64,000 nt of DNA from Lineus longissimus (Eukaryota; Nemertea; Pilidiophora; Heteronemertea; Lineidae). The stretch covers positions 5,420,953 to 5,484,952 of the forward strand of contig NC_088324.1 in NCBI RefSeq assembly GCF_910592395.1, in the 5' to 3' direction. A program made the position numbers and the translations under genes. The notes under the pieces were generated by a model. That model did not search any database and was not told the origin of the DNA. It saw only the letters and a list, made by a program, of their open reading frames with translations. Positions within the stretch are counted from its first letter, which is position 1. Every line of letters begins with the position of its first letter. This document shows positions 39,988 through 51,570 of the stretch, piece by piece.

Positions 39988-41047
39988 AACAGGGCCTGAT
40001 ACGAACCATAACATTATTTGGCCGATAAAATTATAGTGGACTCAACATTCAATGGCAAGAGATGTAGACCTAGGCCTATACTACCGGTAGAGGGTAGCGC
40101 CAACATTGTATCAGTGATTAGGGCGTTTTACAACTTTTTTTTTCATTCATTTATTCATCTGACATATCTGAGAGTGAAACCAAAATTCACTATTTCACAA
40201 GCTAACATTGCTTTTCAATATCAGTATAGTCCTAAACTAGGCCTAAACTGGTTTCAATTCTCATGTGTATGGTGAGCTTCTCCCGTCGGTCACTACCAGT
40301 CTTTTTCAGATAGACAGTCATGTTGTTGTCTTCAGGATCGGCTCATTAAATTAGAACACTTTGCAATGAAAGGGTAGGACTTGAAGAGATCCAGTCGTGG
40401 CACAAACTTTTTAGACTGAACGTTGTAAAAACAACTAAAGGGGTCATTGACTGGAGCATGTAGGTGGGTTAAACCTCCATGACTGGAGTCAGTAATGTTA
40501 TACAATGCTATGCAATGCTATCTTGATGCCAGCTCGCTACCCACGGGAGAACTAAAGCTGCAAAAAATTAACAATGGAAGCTTCTTCTCGTTAAAAGGAA
40601 TAATCAACATGCTTCATCTTGGCTTCTATCATCGCCGTGTGTTGCCTAGGCCTATATAATAATAATTATACGACTGCTCATCACTAATGGGGTCCTGGGT
40701 AGGCCTACACATGCTCGTTGGTCAGCCTAAAACATGACCCATGTGGAGACCAAAGCAGGAAAAATGTTGGAGATGAAAATGACCCCCTTTTCATCCATAG
40801 TGCCGACCAAATTCAACAGATTCCGTGAAAAACACCCCTTTTAATGAAGAAATGATTAAATGAGACCCGAAGATCGAAAATTTACCCAATATTTGCTGGT
40901 CACCCCGCCCGCCACTAAGGGTATGAAAACAACCCTTGCTAACGCGCCTTTTTTACCAACTAGCATGGTGTACCCGACCTCAGAATGCCTATTGAGTGAA
41001 CCGAGCCCGGGTCGGACAGAAACACATTCAGCCATGCCTTAGTACTA
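39988..41047. other. No recognised gene
   Basis: AT-rich with TAGGCCTA-type words and a T run near 40135. Short frames only. Confidence 0.35.
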
Positions 41048-41942
41048 GTAGCCTACGGTAGTTGATAAAGCTTGGAATCAGTGAAACCTTGAAACCAGTG
41101 ATAAACTTTGGAATCAGTCCTAAAAATGCATAAAAAACATGAAATAATGCCATTGGAACCTAAGGTGGTAACGAATCAATATTTGGAGATTATTTTTACA
41201 TGATCAGATCGGAATTTGACGGCAGTTTAGAAATCAGTCGCATATCCGATTCAACAATCTATATTTTAGAACAACCCAGTCATACCTCGCCTCCAGTGAA
41301 CATTACTGATCTTCCAAATATGGGCATGCACGTCACGACACGCCCACCACACACCCATGATATGGACCAATCAGCGCTCCGCTTACTAAGCCACCACACG
41401 GGGCCTACTTGAGCTACGGAGCGGTGTGATCATACAGGGTGATACAGAGAAGATTGACTACATCATGCAGTACCGGCTGGCACTTATCCGTACATCATCT
41501 TAAACATGACAAGAAACGTAGATGAAGGTTTATTACCGAAGGTTTTAGCCGGGTTTGGAGATGAAAAATGTGAACAAATTCCTTCGCTGTGAGCGATTTC
41601 GTACATCTTTATGTATACATCGAGGGATGTAGATATCTTTTCGTGATGTCACCAGTTCTAAGCGGACACATTTTTTAGTGATTCCCGTGAGCATGTTTGT
41701 CCTATCTACCAAGCTTAATCAGAGCATTATATACAAAATGATTCTTCTGATAAAAACGTTTTATATTAGTATATGGAATACAAAACAATCACAAAACCTT
41801 TCTTTTGCTTTCATTGAAAAGAAATCATTAGATATTTGCAATTGCGGCCCGTCATGAATATAAGTTTATTATTTAACGACAACAACGCATTTCAAATGCA
41901 TTCCATGATGACGTCATCCTCCACAGAAAGGTGGTTTCTGAC

Positions 41943-42595
41943 TGTAATTTCAAGCGAGATATTCCAAACTATGATCAAATTTAAGAAGAAATGTCCCTTT
42001 GTACGAAACTCGCCTTTATTAATTGTAATTCTTCAGATCTTTCGTGATACATGTAGCTTTAGCATTCATGATGGTGAAAGGTAGTTCATCTGAGCTGGTG
42101 TCAGCAGCGGCGGCGGCGGTTCAATCTGTAATTAATAATCATTTAAATAAGCCTAATGCTAATTTTACCTAAAGATATAAGACATGAGAAATTGATATAA
42201 ATCGGCAACCAGAATCAAACTTACAAAGCTGGGGACTCTAAAATGTCTCTGAAATAGTATTGAAAATCATATTGAAAATAGTTTGACTTTGAGTTCTTAT
42301 AATTATCGTGATGTTGCTTTCTTGGCTTCTGATATCTCACTGCCGAGCGAGACCACACCGTGGACGCCTGTCCTACTTAAAAGGAGACTATATCCTGTTT
42401 AACAGATAAAATGGTCATTTTTTGTCCTAGCTGTACCAGTTACCAGAGTTTCAAAGAGAATAACGTTAATTAACTTTGTCAGAAAGTTCCTGTTGACAAC
42501 GTGGTTGACGACCATCCCAAAGAAAGATGCTAGAATTTTACGTCAACAAGTAAGAAGAAGTGTGGTATAGGCCTACATTGATTTTGTCCGTAACA
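41943..42595 (-). repeat. BEL-2 3' LTR
   Basis: 653 bp, starts TGTAATTTCAAGCG and ends TTGTCCGTAACA on the plus strand. Includes a GGC trinucleotide run near 42110. Confidence 0.95.
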
Positions 42596-42860
42596 TTCCG
42601 GCCCCATAAATGCGTCCTAGCCTAGCATTTACCTGATAATTAAACCTAAATAAGAGATGAGACAAAATCCCTTAAAAACAATCCTATTAGAAACTTATTA
42701 ATAATCCAGCCTAATATGGGCCTACATGCATACCGTAATACATATCATGGATGAGCAATCAATGGTTGTATGAGACAAGGTCGCACATGCCAAACTTTAA
42801 CACGCAACACCAAAAAGAACATCCTGTAATTTCAGTGTCTGCGTCAGTTCACGAAGCTCA

Positions 42861-43901
42861 CTAGATATCAACAGACGACTCAAGTAAACACAGCTTGGTG
42901 ACAGGTCTTATCAGCTCATTATGCTGTGTTTTGATTTTGGCTGACCTCACCCGGCCATCCTTTCCAGGATACGTCTCCATCACTCGTCCCAACATCCAGG
43001 AATTCCTGTGAGCATTGTCATCTACAATCAGAACCAGGTCATCTGGTTTCAGGTTTTGACTTGCGTGACACCATTTCTGTTGCTCTTGCAGGGCAGTCAG
43101 ATATTCCTTTGTCCACCTACGCCAAAACAGGTCAGCGACATATTGCACTTGCTTCCATTTTCTTCTGTACAGATCTGTCTCATCAAATAGTCCAGGAGGT
43201 CGGCATGATCCCGGACGCAGTAGCAACAAATGGTTTGGTGTGATAGGTTGTAAGTCATCTGGGTCATCCGACAGCTTTGTCAAGGGTCTTCAATTTATTA
43301 TGGCTTCAACCAGGCACATCATTGTGTTAAGAGTCTCATCTGTCAGGTTCTGTTGTTTTATTATGCCGTCTAATACTTTCCTAACAGACCTGATCTGCCT
43401 CTCCCATACACTCCCCATGTGGGATGCTGCAGGTGGATTGAATACCCAGGTGATCTCTCTTTGACGCATGTATTCTTCAACTCGGCCAAGATTCCATTCG
43501 CGAATGGCTCTCCTCAACTCTTTCTGTGCCCCCACAAAGTTCGTGCCATTATCGGACCGGATCCTGATTGGTGTCCCTCGTCTACTTACAAATCTCTGCA
43601 GGGCGTTGATGAACGAATCTGTGGTTAAACTCTCTGCCACCTCAATGTGTGTGGCCCTGGTTGTGAGGCAGGTAAAAATGCATCCATATCGCTTTACCAA
43701 GCACCGGCCTTGTTTGACATGATACGGGCCAAAGTAGTCCAATCCTACGTGACTGAAGGCTGCTCTAGGGGGAGCCACTCGGTCAGTAGGCAAGTCTGCC
43801 ATTTGTTGGGTCATTGGTTGAGCATTTCTTTTTCGACAGCGCATACATCTGGTGATGTTTCTTCTTATTGCGAGTCTTCCCTTGATGATCCAATATTTCT
43901 G
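42861..43901 (-). pseudogene. BEL-2 integrase core and DUF5641 tail
   Basis: CMRCRKRNAQP (Cys pair), HVGLDYFGPYHVK (Asp), IRSDNGTNFVGAQKEL (Asp), MGSVWERQIRSVRK (Glu). A TGA at 43290 replaces a Ser codon of the 'AIINSRPL' box. The DUF5641 tail has PITPNHLLLLRPG, FWRRWTKEYL and WMLGRVMETYPGKDG. Ends with a stop at 42861, about 265 bases before the 3' LTR. Confidence 0.9.
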
Positions 43902-45077
43902 TCAGATTTCTGTCAGCACCCTTTCTGATCCGGAATGGCCCGTCAAATTGTGGAAATATTGAACTATCAGGTCGACCACGTGACCTTTCTTAGGCAATAT
44001 GATCTGGTGTTTCGTCTGATCAGGCAGGTTGGAATTTCCCAGACGACCACCCACGCGCAGGACTCCATTGACATACAGCACTGGGTTCAACTTTCTTAGC
44101 TTGCCGGTCTTGGACTGGACATCATCAAACGCCTTCCTTTGCACGAATTTGAGCACTTCCTGCTCGGCTTCCCAAAGCTCATTCACAGTAAGACCACCAC
44201 AAGGAGAGGTCGAGGGTCCTTGCACTGGATTACCCTTATTCCTGACCTTCTGACGCAGCACCTTCTTCAGTCGCAGCAACCATGCCATCCCCTTCTTGAG
44301 CCTATACAAACAGGAATAGTGATTTATTATCCTGCTGATAGCCTGGTGTCCTTGATCTGGAATCTCACCAGTTACATAAACCTTCACCTCGGGTTTGACC
44401 TCAATTCCTTCAGTCTGGTGTTTATCAATAATTGGCTGGTTTGGCCAGTCCGTCTCTGGTTTCTTCAGGAATTCGGGTCCGTGTTTCCACCGGTCATTTC
44501 CAATCAGTTCATCAGCTGTCATACCTCGTGATACGTCATCTGCTGGATTCTGATCAGTTGGTACATGCCTCCATTGTGTGGGCACAGTGTTCTCATGGAT
44601 CTTAGCCACCCTGTTTGCAACGAATGTTTGGTATCTCTTTGCCTCATTCCTTATGTAATATAGTACAATCATACTGTCCGTCCAGAAAATAGACTCGCAA
44701 AGAGGAATCTCAAGTTCGCTACGCAACAGTTTGTCTAGTTTCACTGCTTCGTCAGCTGCAGTCAGTTCGAGCCTTGGGATAGTGGTGGTCTTTAATGGGG
44801 TTAGCTTTACCTTGGTCATAACTAGTGCGCAGTGAACACGTCCATTAACGTCTTCCTGTCTGAGATAGCTTGTTGCGCCAAGACCTCCTTCTGATGCATC
44901 CGAAAAATGGTGCAGCTGGCTATGTACTATTTTGTCCAGATCGTCTGAACGTAGACATCGGGGCACAGAGAAGTTTTCAAGCTTTGGTAAATCCTCACGC
45001 CACCTATTCCATTGCTGCTGTTGATCTTCGGACATTTCATCATCCCATCCTAACCCTTCTCTGCACAGATCCTGGAA
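43902..45077 (-). pseudogene. BEL-2 RNase H and integrase zinc region
   Basis: LHHFSDASEGGLGATSYL (RNase H first Asp), RLELTAADEAVKLDKLL, IFWTDSMIVLYYI, VPTDQNPADDVSRG (last Asp), then the integrase lead-in VGGRLGNSNLPDQTKHQIIL and HVVDLIVQYFHNLTGHSGSE with the His pair. A TGA at 43902, where the family has an Arg codon, interrupts the frame. Confidence 0.88.
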
Positions 45078-45875
45078 TTAGGTCCTCGCTTTCAACACAA
45101 ATGGACTGACCAGTCCCAGTGGATCATACACCGAACTCAGGATGCTGAGCACACCCCGTTTTGTCATCGGGCGGTCTTGTGTGGTAATACATGGTCTGAA
45201 GGTATCCAGCTCTACATCCCAAACCATTCCCAGCGCTCGTTCCATGGGTAGACCATCACTGTCTAAATCTAGGTCCTTCATCTCCTTGGCCAAATCAGAA
45301 TTTGGGATGGCTTTCAAGAGAACGCGGCTGTTACTGGCCCACTTGACGACATCCATTCCTCCTCTTTTTAGCAGTTCACGGAGATTGGTCGACAGCACAA
45401 TTGCTTCAGGGTCATTCGGCTTACTTCAAAGGACATCGTCCACGTACATTGACCTATTTACCGTTTCGGCCGTCTCTGGAGGGAAGTCTGAAGCATTGTC
45501 AGCTGCAGTTTTCTTCAATGCATAGTTTGCGGCACTGGGGCTCCAGACTCCACCAAATATGTGAGTTCGCATTCTGTAATGAATTGGAGCCTTTGTCATG
45601 TCACCCTCATCAAAATACAGAAAGCGGAGCACGTCCCTATGGTCCTTTTCAACCCTGACCTGATTAAACATTGCCTTTACATCTGACGTAAACCCTACTT
45701 TCTCTTGGCGGAACCGCAACAGCACTCCAATCAACTTATTTGTCAAGTCGGGACCTTGTAGCACATTATCATTCAGTGACGTTCCTCTGTGTTTGGCAGC
45801 ACAGTCGAAGACTATTCTTGTTTTGCCTGGCTTCTTTGGGTTCAATACGGGATGGTGAGGAAGGTACCATTCCAT
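45038..45875 (-). pseudogene. BEL-2 reverse transcriptase core
   Basis: WYLPHHPVLNPKKPGKTRIV, FDCAAKHRGTSLNDNVLQGP, VGFTSDVKAMFNQVRV (first Asp) and NRSMYVDDVL (YVDD). In-frame TGA at 45426 directly after the active site and TAA at 45078 in the thumb/connection (VLKART), with the frame otherwise continuous into 45035. Confidence 0.9.
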
Positions 45876-47181
45876 CCTTCCTGCCCATTTCCTTGTCTGG
45901 CACCACTTCTGCATAACCCTCTTCCAGCAGGACCTTGATCTCGGTGTTGTACTTTTCATGCAGCGTAGCATCCTTCTGAAGTCTTCTTCCTAGGCTTTCC
46001 AACCTTTTCTTTGCCATAGTATAGTTGTCGGGTAAATTTGGGGGCCTTTGTTTGAACGGTATGGGCAAAGTATAATGTCCATCATGTAACACTGCTGTCC
46101 TATCCCAAAGGTCAATCACCTTTCTGTCATCCATCGATAGGCCAGTCCCATCACCTAGATTGTCGAGCTTCCAAAATTGCTCAACCTGTTGCTGTAGACT
46201 TGTGTCATTGTTTACAAAGTGACAGCTGTGTCCATCGGTCCTCTCATTTTCCTCAAATGGTCCGTTTAGGGTCCATCCCAGGGTTGTCCTTACAGCGTAC
46301 GGCACCCCTCGGGGATCGTCATTATGACTCTTGACCTCCAGTGGAACCAAGGCCTCCGGCACGTCCTGTCCTATGAGCAGGTCTACCTTGTCAGTATCTA
46401 CCGTCAGGATATCCAGTCCTTGTAGGTGAGGCCAGTCATTTAAATCTGTAGGTTTTATGTCATTGGGCCTAAGATTGAGGCTAGTCTTGGAGAAAACGTG
46501 GGGAAGAGTAATGACCTCCTTACCATCAAGGTCAGTTACTTCCAACCCATAAATCGTGGTCTCAAACCGACTATCTTTCCTTTCTGTCGTTGTCAATTCT
46601 GTCACTGTCGTTTTACCTTTTAGTCCGAGTTTGGTCGCCAGGCTTTCAGTGCACAGTGTGGCAGTAGAACAGTTATCTAACATAGCATAGGTTACAACTT
46701 CTTCACTCCCTCCAATACCCTTGACCTTTACCGGAATCATCGGCGACGCAATCCGCTTGTTACCGGCCCCAGTGGACAAGCTAATGGCATTGTTCCCTGC
46801 GGGTTTAGCTGACTTTACATCTGTCTTCTTTTCTTCAACATTGTGGCCTTGTGCCCGAGGCTTGGGTGCTGGAGCGCCATCTAAATGAAGGAACGTGCTG
46901 TGCTTCTTTCCGCAGCCCGGAGCCTTACATGCGGGCGGTCTTGTGCAGTTCGAAGCAAAATGTGATCCTCTCAAACAATTCTTGCAGACCTTGTTGTCTC
47001 TGATGGTAACCCATCTCTCATTTTGCGTCATCTTCTTGAAGATTTCACAGGCCGTCACATAATGAGGGCCTTGGCATACCAGGCATTTGGGTGTCCTGGG
47101 CTTGTCACTGCTAGAGCCTTGGTCTCCTATATCTGTCTGGATACTGAACGTGGACCGTGGGCGGGGCTTTGGCTTGTTATC
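45860..47181 (-). pseudogene. BEL-2 zinc knuckles, A17 protease and start of RT
   Basis: In frame with Gag: CLVCQGPHYVTAC, CKNCLRGSHFASNC and CKAPGCGKKHSTFLH are three Cys/His modules. The protease active site is VTYAMLDNCSTATLC (Asp), followed by VDLLIGQDVPEAL and GWTLNGP, conserved in Pao polyproteins. RT begins at HYTLPIPFKQRPPNLPDN and ETL/EEGYAEVVPD. A one-base change near 45860 shifts the frame. Confidence 0.88.
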
Positions 47182-48771
47182 TTACTTCTGGTGAGATTCT
47201 ACCTTGGGCTCTTTAGCACCACTCTTGCCAAACACCGGATCATTTTCTTCTTCAGCAGCCTCAGAGATAAACTGCAGGAGATCCTTTACTCCTGGGTTTC
47301 TTGAGCCATCGTCCTTGCTGTGCCGGATCTTATAGACCACTCTCTTCCATCTATTCTGGAGATACAGTGGCAACCTCTCCACAATCTGCACCAAGTACGA
47401 ATCGTTCATCATGCGATCCAACTGTTTCATGGCGGTCAACGTTTCAACGCAGTTCTTCAAGTCATCAGCTAGATCCCTTATTGCTTCTGGATCCTTGGCT
47501 TGCCTCCTGTTGACAATCCGGTCGACCCAGGGCTGACTAACCACAAAGTCACTACCAAACCGGTCCTTTAATAGTTTTCTTGCGAGTGTGTAACCCTCTG
47601 CCGGATCCTTTACTGCGCAACACTCAATCACCTGCCTTGCCTTTCCTGTACAGTATTGCAGAAGCCTACTTAGCTTGACACTGTCGTCAATGAGGTCACG
47701 GTCAACGGAGTTTTCGAATGCCCTTATAAACAGCCAAAACCTAAGAGGATCCCCGTCAAAGGTCATCAGATCTACCTTAGGCAACTGCAGTGTATTTAAT
47801 AACATCCTTTGCTGCTGTTGCCCTTGCTGCAAAACCTCCATAAGAGCGTCTGGAACTGTAGGGCTACTCATATTACTTACTGTTGGCTGGTTGCTCATCA
47901 CATTGCTTCCTGGAAATGGTGTAAAGAAACTGGTGTTGACAGGTGGCACACTTTCCGGTGCCATTGGGGTAGATTGATAGTTGGCATAGTTAGTCATATT
48001 TCCAAGGACACGACCTGGTTGAAATTCAGGTCGCGTTGGATCCAATCTAGTGTCATTTGTCTTTAACACATTGGGACCACCGTTCCTGGAAACGCCCACC
48101 TTCTCGGACGCTACAGGACTTCTACTTGATTTAAATGCTCTTTCCTTTGCCTGAGCATGTGCTAATTTGGCCTTCATTTCCAACTCTTCCCGCTGTTGTG
48201 ACATTTCAAGCTCTTTCTTGGCAAGAGCTTGTCTCTCCGACGATAGCGATGCCTCTACTTCATACGCGGCACACTTGGCTGCTGCCTGCATCTGGGCCAT
48301 GGAAACACTGGACCTGTGGCTGCCGCTACGGCTACTGACAGACCTGTGCTTACAAGCTACGTTTGAAACTGAATCGTCTGCGCTAATTGTATCTAGTGAG
48401 CTTACATCTGAACTGACACTACTGGCCGCCTTTTCCGAGAGCCTTTCCGTTAAAGCCTCAGACCAAGAAGATATTCCTTCTAGGCGTCGCTTCATGAAAC
48501 GCGCTACCCCATCGCAATACAACCTTGACTCGGCAATATCTTCTGCACTGTAAAGAAGACTATGATATGCATTATGGCATGCAAGAAAATTTGTGAAAAT
48601 CCTACCTAAATCGTCACCTAATTTGGTAATCCTTTCCAACTTTTCCTTTGAATCAGTACAGTCCAACAGTATCTGAATCTCATTTCCCTTTCTTGTCAAT
48701 AGTCCCTTTGCAGTTGAGCGTCTTTGCTTTAAAGTCTTTAATTCCCTTTGAAGTAACATTGCAGCGGCCAT
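47182..48771 (-). pseudogene. BEL-2 Gag (DUF1759)
   Basis: An ATG at 48771 (MAAAMLLQRELKTLKQRRST). Helical N-terminus, Ser-rich region, coiled coil rich in Ala/Glu/Lys (about residues 150-215), then the DUF1759 core LPKVDLMTFDGDPLRFWLFI, SRLLQYCTGKARQVIECC, KLLKDRFGSDFVVSQPWVDR and IVERLPLYLQNRWKRVV. A TAA stands at 47182; the same frame continues beyond it into the zinc knuckles and protease, so the stop divides what is normally one polyprotein. Gag forms the particle that holds element RNA. Confidence 0.88.
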
Positions 48772-48787
48772 TTTCACAATCTGTCTC

Positions 48788-48973
48788 GGTCAGCGTCGAT
48801 CAGCCTCGAATCATTAGATGTTCCTCCGAACGTCGCAAGATACAAAGACGGTCAGCGTCGATCACCCTCGAATCATTAGATGTTCCTCCGAACGTCGCAA
48901 GATACACAGACGGTCAGCGTTGATCAGCCTCGAATCATTAGATGTTCCTCCGAACGTCGCAAGATACACAGAC
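48788..48973 (-). repeat. Three tandem copies of a 62-bp unit in the BEL-2 leader
   Basis: Units at 48788-48849, 48850-48911 and 48912-48973, starting GGTCAGCGTCGATCA and ending GATACA(A/C)AGAC, with two or three differences between copies. They lie between the 5' LTR and the Gag start. Confidence 0.95.
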
Positions 48974-49064
48974 GGCCAGCCTAGCCTGTCTAACCTAACT
49001 AAAGAAAGTTCCTTCGAAAGTCGAAAGATAATTCCATCCAGAATTCATCTTTATTGAACAGAAA

Positions 49065-49717
49065 TGTAATTTCGAGCGAGATATTCCAAACTATGATCAA
49101 ATTTAAGAAGAAATGTCCCTTTGTACGAAACACGCCTTTATTAATTGTAATTCTTCAGATCTTTCGTGATACATGTAGCTTTAGCATTCATGATGGTGAA
49201 AGGTAGTTCATCTGAGCTGGTGTCAGCAGCGGCGGCGGCGGTTCAATCTGTAATTAATAATCATTGAAATAAGCCTGATGCTAATTTTACCTAAAGGTAT
49301 AAGACATGAGAAATTGATATAAATCGGCAACCAGAATCAAACTTACAAAGCTGGGGACTCTAAAATGTCTCTGAAATAGTATTGAAAATCATATTGAAAA
49401 TAGTTTGACTTTGAGTTCTTATAATTATCGTGATGTTGCTTTCTTGGCTTCTGATATCTCACTGCCGAGCGAGACCACACCGTGGACGCCTGTCCTACTT
49501 AAAAGGAGACTATATCCTGTTTAACAGATAAAATGGTCATTTTTTGTCCAAGCTGTACCAGTTACCGGAGTTTCAAAGAGAATAACGTTAATTAACTTTG
49601 TCAGAAAGTTCCTGTTAACAACGTGGTTGACGACCATCCTAAAGAAAGATGCTAGAATTTTACGTCAACAAGTAAGAAGAAGTGTGGTATAGGCCTACAT
49701 TGATTTTGTCCGTAACA
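49065..49717 (-). repeat. BEL-2 5' LTR
   Basis: 653 bp, same limits as the 3' copy. Differences seen include CAAGCG/CGAGCG, ACTCGC/ACACGC, TTAAAT/TGAAAT, CTAATG/CTGATG, AGATAT/AGGTAT, CTAGCT/CAAGCT, CAGAG/CGGAG, TTGACA/TTAACA and CCCAAA/CCTAAA. Confidence 0.95.
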
Positions 49718-49919
49718 CTGACACTACTGGCAAATTGCTATCAATAAAGTCAGCTGGGACAAGATTGGCAGTTGGAAGGGTATGAATCGTGGAAGGAACG
49801 CACCCGATTTCACGCGGTACTTGCACAGTTATTCCACGGTTTAGTTCTGACTATTCCAAGGTTTATCACTGGTTCCAAGGTTTCACTGATTCCAAGCTTT
49901 ATCAACTACCGTAGCCTAC

Positions 49920-50754
49920 ATACCGGTACTACCGGTATATGGTATAATGATACGATAGATAGGGACAGTAGCCATTGGAGATGCCTGGTCATAGTCTTTC
50001 AAAAAAGGGAGCCGCTATCGGCCGATCCACTAGCACTAAAAGGTATATCCTACAAACCTTGTCTTCTGGCTCCGAGTCAGGCTCCGAGTCAAAGCTGTCA
50101 TTACAAATGTCATGAATGACGGTCTTCAGTAAAAAAAAACAGAATGAGTAGTAGCTTTAGCTTCTTCATCTTTGGGCCTCAAAATAACCTTAGAGGAAAC
50201 TGACCAAATGTGTACATGTATTGAGATAACCTCATTGCTAAATATAGCCCCGTGATTATAGCACCATGATAGCGCTAACTGTGACCACACGTAGCGACTC
50301 GCACATGGTTGCAGGGTTGCAGCAAATGGCGTGCCATCTGGTGCCTATACGAGAAATCTAATGTTTCAGAGTTGCGGTTTCAAAGTTGCGTTGGTGTCTA
50401 TCAGAGATGAAACTGTTTCAGAGTTGCTCCGTAACACACGTCTACCAGAGCAAGATTCGTAGTAACAAAACGATGTAAATAGTCTGTTGATTAACCAACC
50501 ATCCTTTGATCAACTGGGCCAGAACATTCCCGGCCATGCAGACATTATCCACTTACAAAATTATAGGCCTAGGGTATATGATAAACATGTATAAAAACAG
50601 TTTTTTTTGCATTTGAGTTGTCATTGTCTTTTACTGGTTATATTCACCACCAGTTTGACGATTTTTATTTGTGTATGCAGGAGGGACAATGGGTTTATGG
50701 GTGTGCATGTGTACAGGGTATGAGGGTGTCGCAAAAAATCGGATCTGAATGAAA
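49920..50754. other. Spacer between the two MULE-like copies
   Basis: Holds the plus-strand fragment at about 50375-50450 related to 36617-36886, and TAGGCCTA-type sequence. No gene. Confidence 0.4.
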
Positions 50755-51570
50755 GAATGAACAGTAGTTGATAAAACTTGGAATCAGTGAAACCATGTAA
50801 CCTGTGCTAAACCATGGAATCAGTCCTAAAAATGCATAAAAACATGAAATAATGCCATTGGAACCTAAGGTGGTTACGAATCAATATTTGGAGCTTATTT
50901 TTACATGATCAGATCGGAATTTGACGGTAGTTTAGAAATCAGTCGCATTTCCAATTCAATAATCTATATTTTAGAACAACCCAGTCATACCTCGCCTCCA
51001 GTGAACATTACTGATCTCCAAAATATGGGCATGCACGTCACGACACGCCCACCACACACCCATAATATGCACTAATCAGCGCTCCGCTTACTACGCCACC
51101 ACACGGGGCCTAATTGAACTACGGAGCAGTGTGATCATACAGGGTGATACAGAGAAGATTGACTACATCATGCAGTACCGGCTGGCACTTATCCGTACAT
51201 AATCTTAAGCATGACAAAAAACGTATAAGGAGATTTATTACCGAAGGTTTTAGCCAGGTTTGGAGATGAAAACGAGCTCAAAATCACTGAAATCGAGTGG
51301 GTTTAACAACAACAACGCATTTTAAATGCATTCCATGATGATGTCATCCTCCATAAAAAGGTGGTTTCTGGAACTACTGGCAAATTGCTATCAATAAAGT
51401 CAGCTGGGACGAGATTGGCAGTTGGAAGGGTATAAATTGTGGAAGGAACGCACCCGATTTCACGCGGTACTTGCACAGTGATTCCACGGTTTAGTACTGA
51501 CTATTCCATGGTTTAGCACAGGTTACATGGTTTCACTGATTCCAAGTTTATCAACTACCAAGAATGAACA
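50755..51570. mobile_element. MULE-like non-autonomous element, copy B
   Basis: 798 bp (50764-51561) with inverted ends GTAGTTGATAAAACTTGG / CCAAGTTTATCAACTAC and flanking 9-bp duplications GAATGAACA (50755-50763, 51562-51570). Most of its length matches copy A at 85-95% by eye. Copy A has about 280 bp more in the middle. The point matching the BEL-2 insertion reads GTGGTTTCTGGAACTACTGG, that is, uninterrupted. Confidence 0.85.

Larger units (their letters stand above)
41943..49717 (-). mobile_element. Complete BEL/Pao retrotransposon 2 (7775 bp)
   Basis: Two 653-bp LTRs (41943-42595 and 49065-49717), TGT...ACA ends, flanked by the 5-bp duplication CTGAC (41938-41942 and 49718-49722). A single polyprotein on the minus strand (Gag, knuckles, A17 protease, RT, RNase H, integrase, DUF5641) spans 48771-42861. 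It carries one frameshift (about 45860) and five in-frame stops. The LTRs differ at about nine positions, so insertion is not recent. The empty site survives in a related copy at about 51370. Confidence 0.95.
41048..49919. mobile_element. MULE-like non-autonomous element, copy A, split by BEL-2
   Basis: Terminal inverted repeats of about 80 bp: GGTAGTTGATAAAGCTTGGA from 41057, and its complement ending CTTTATCAACTACC at 49910. The flanks carry the identical 9-bp GTAGCCTAC (41048-41056 and 49911-49919). Without the BEL insertion it is about 1.07 kb. 9-bp duplications and long inverted ends are typical of Mutator-like elements. No transposase frame is present, so it depends on another copy. Confidence 0.8.
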
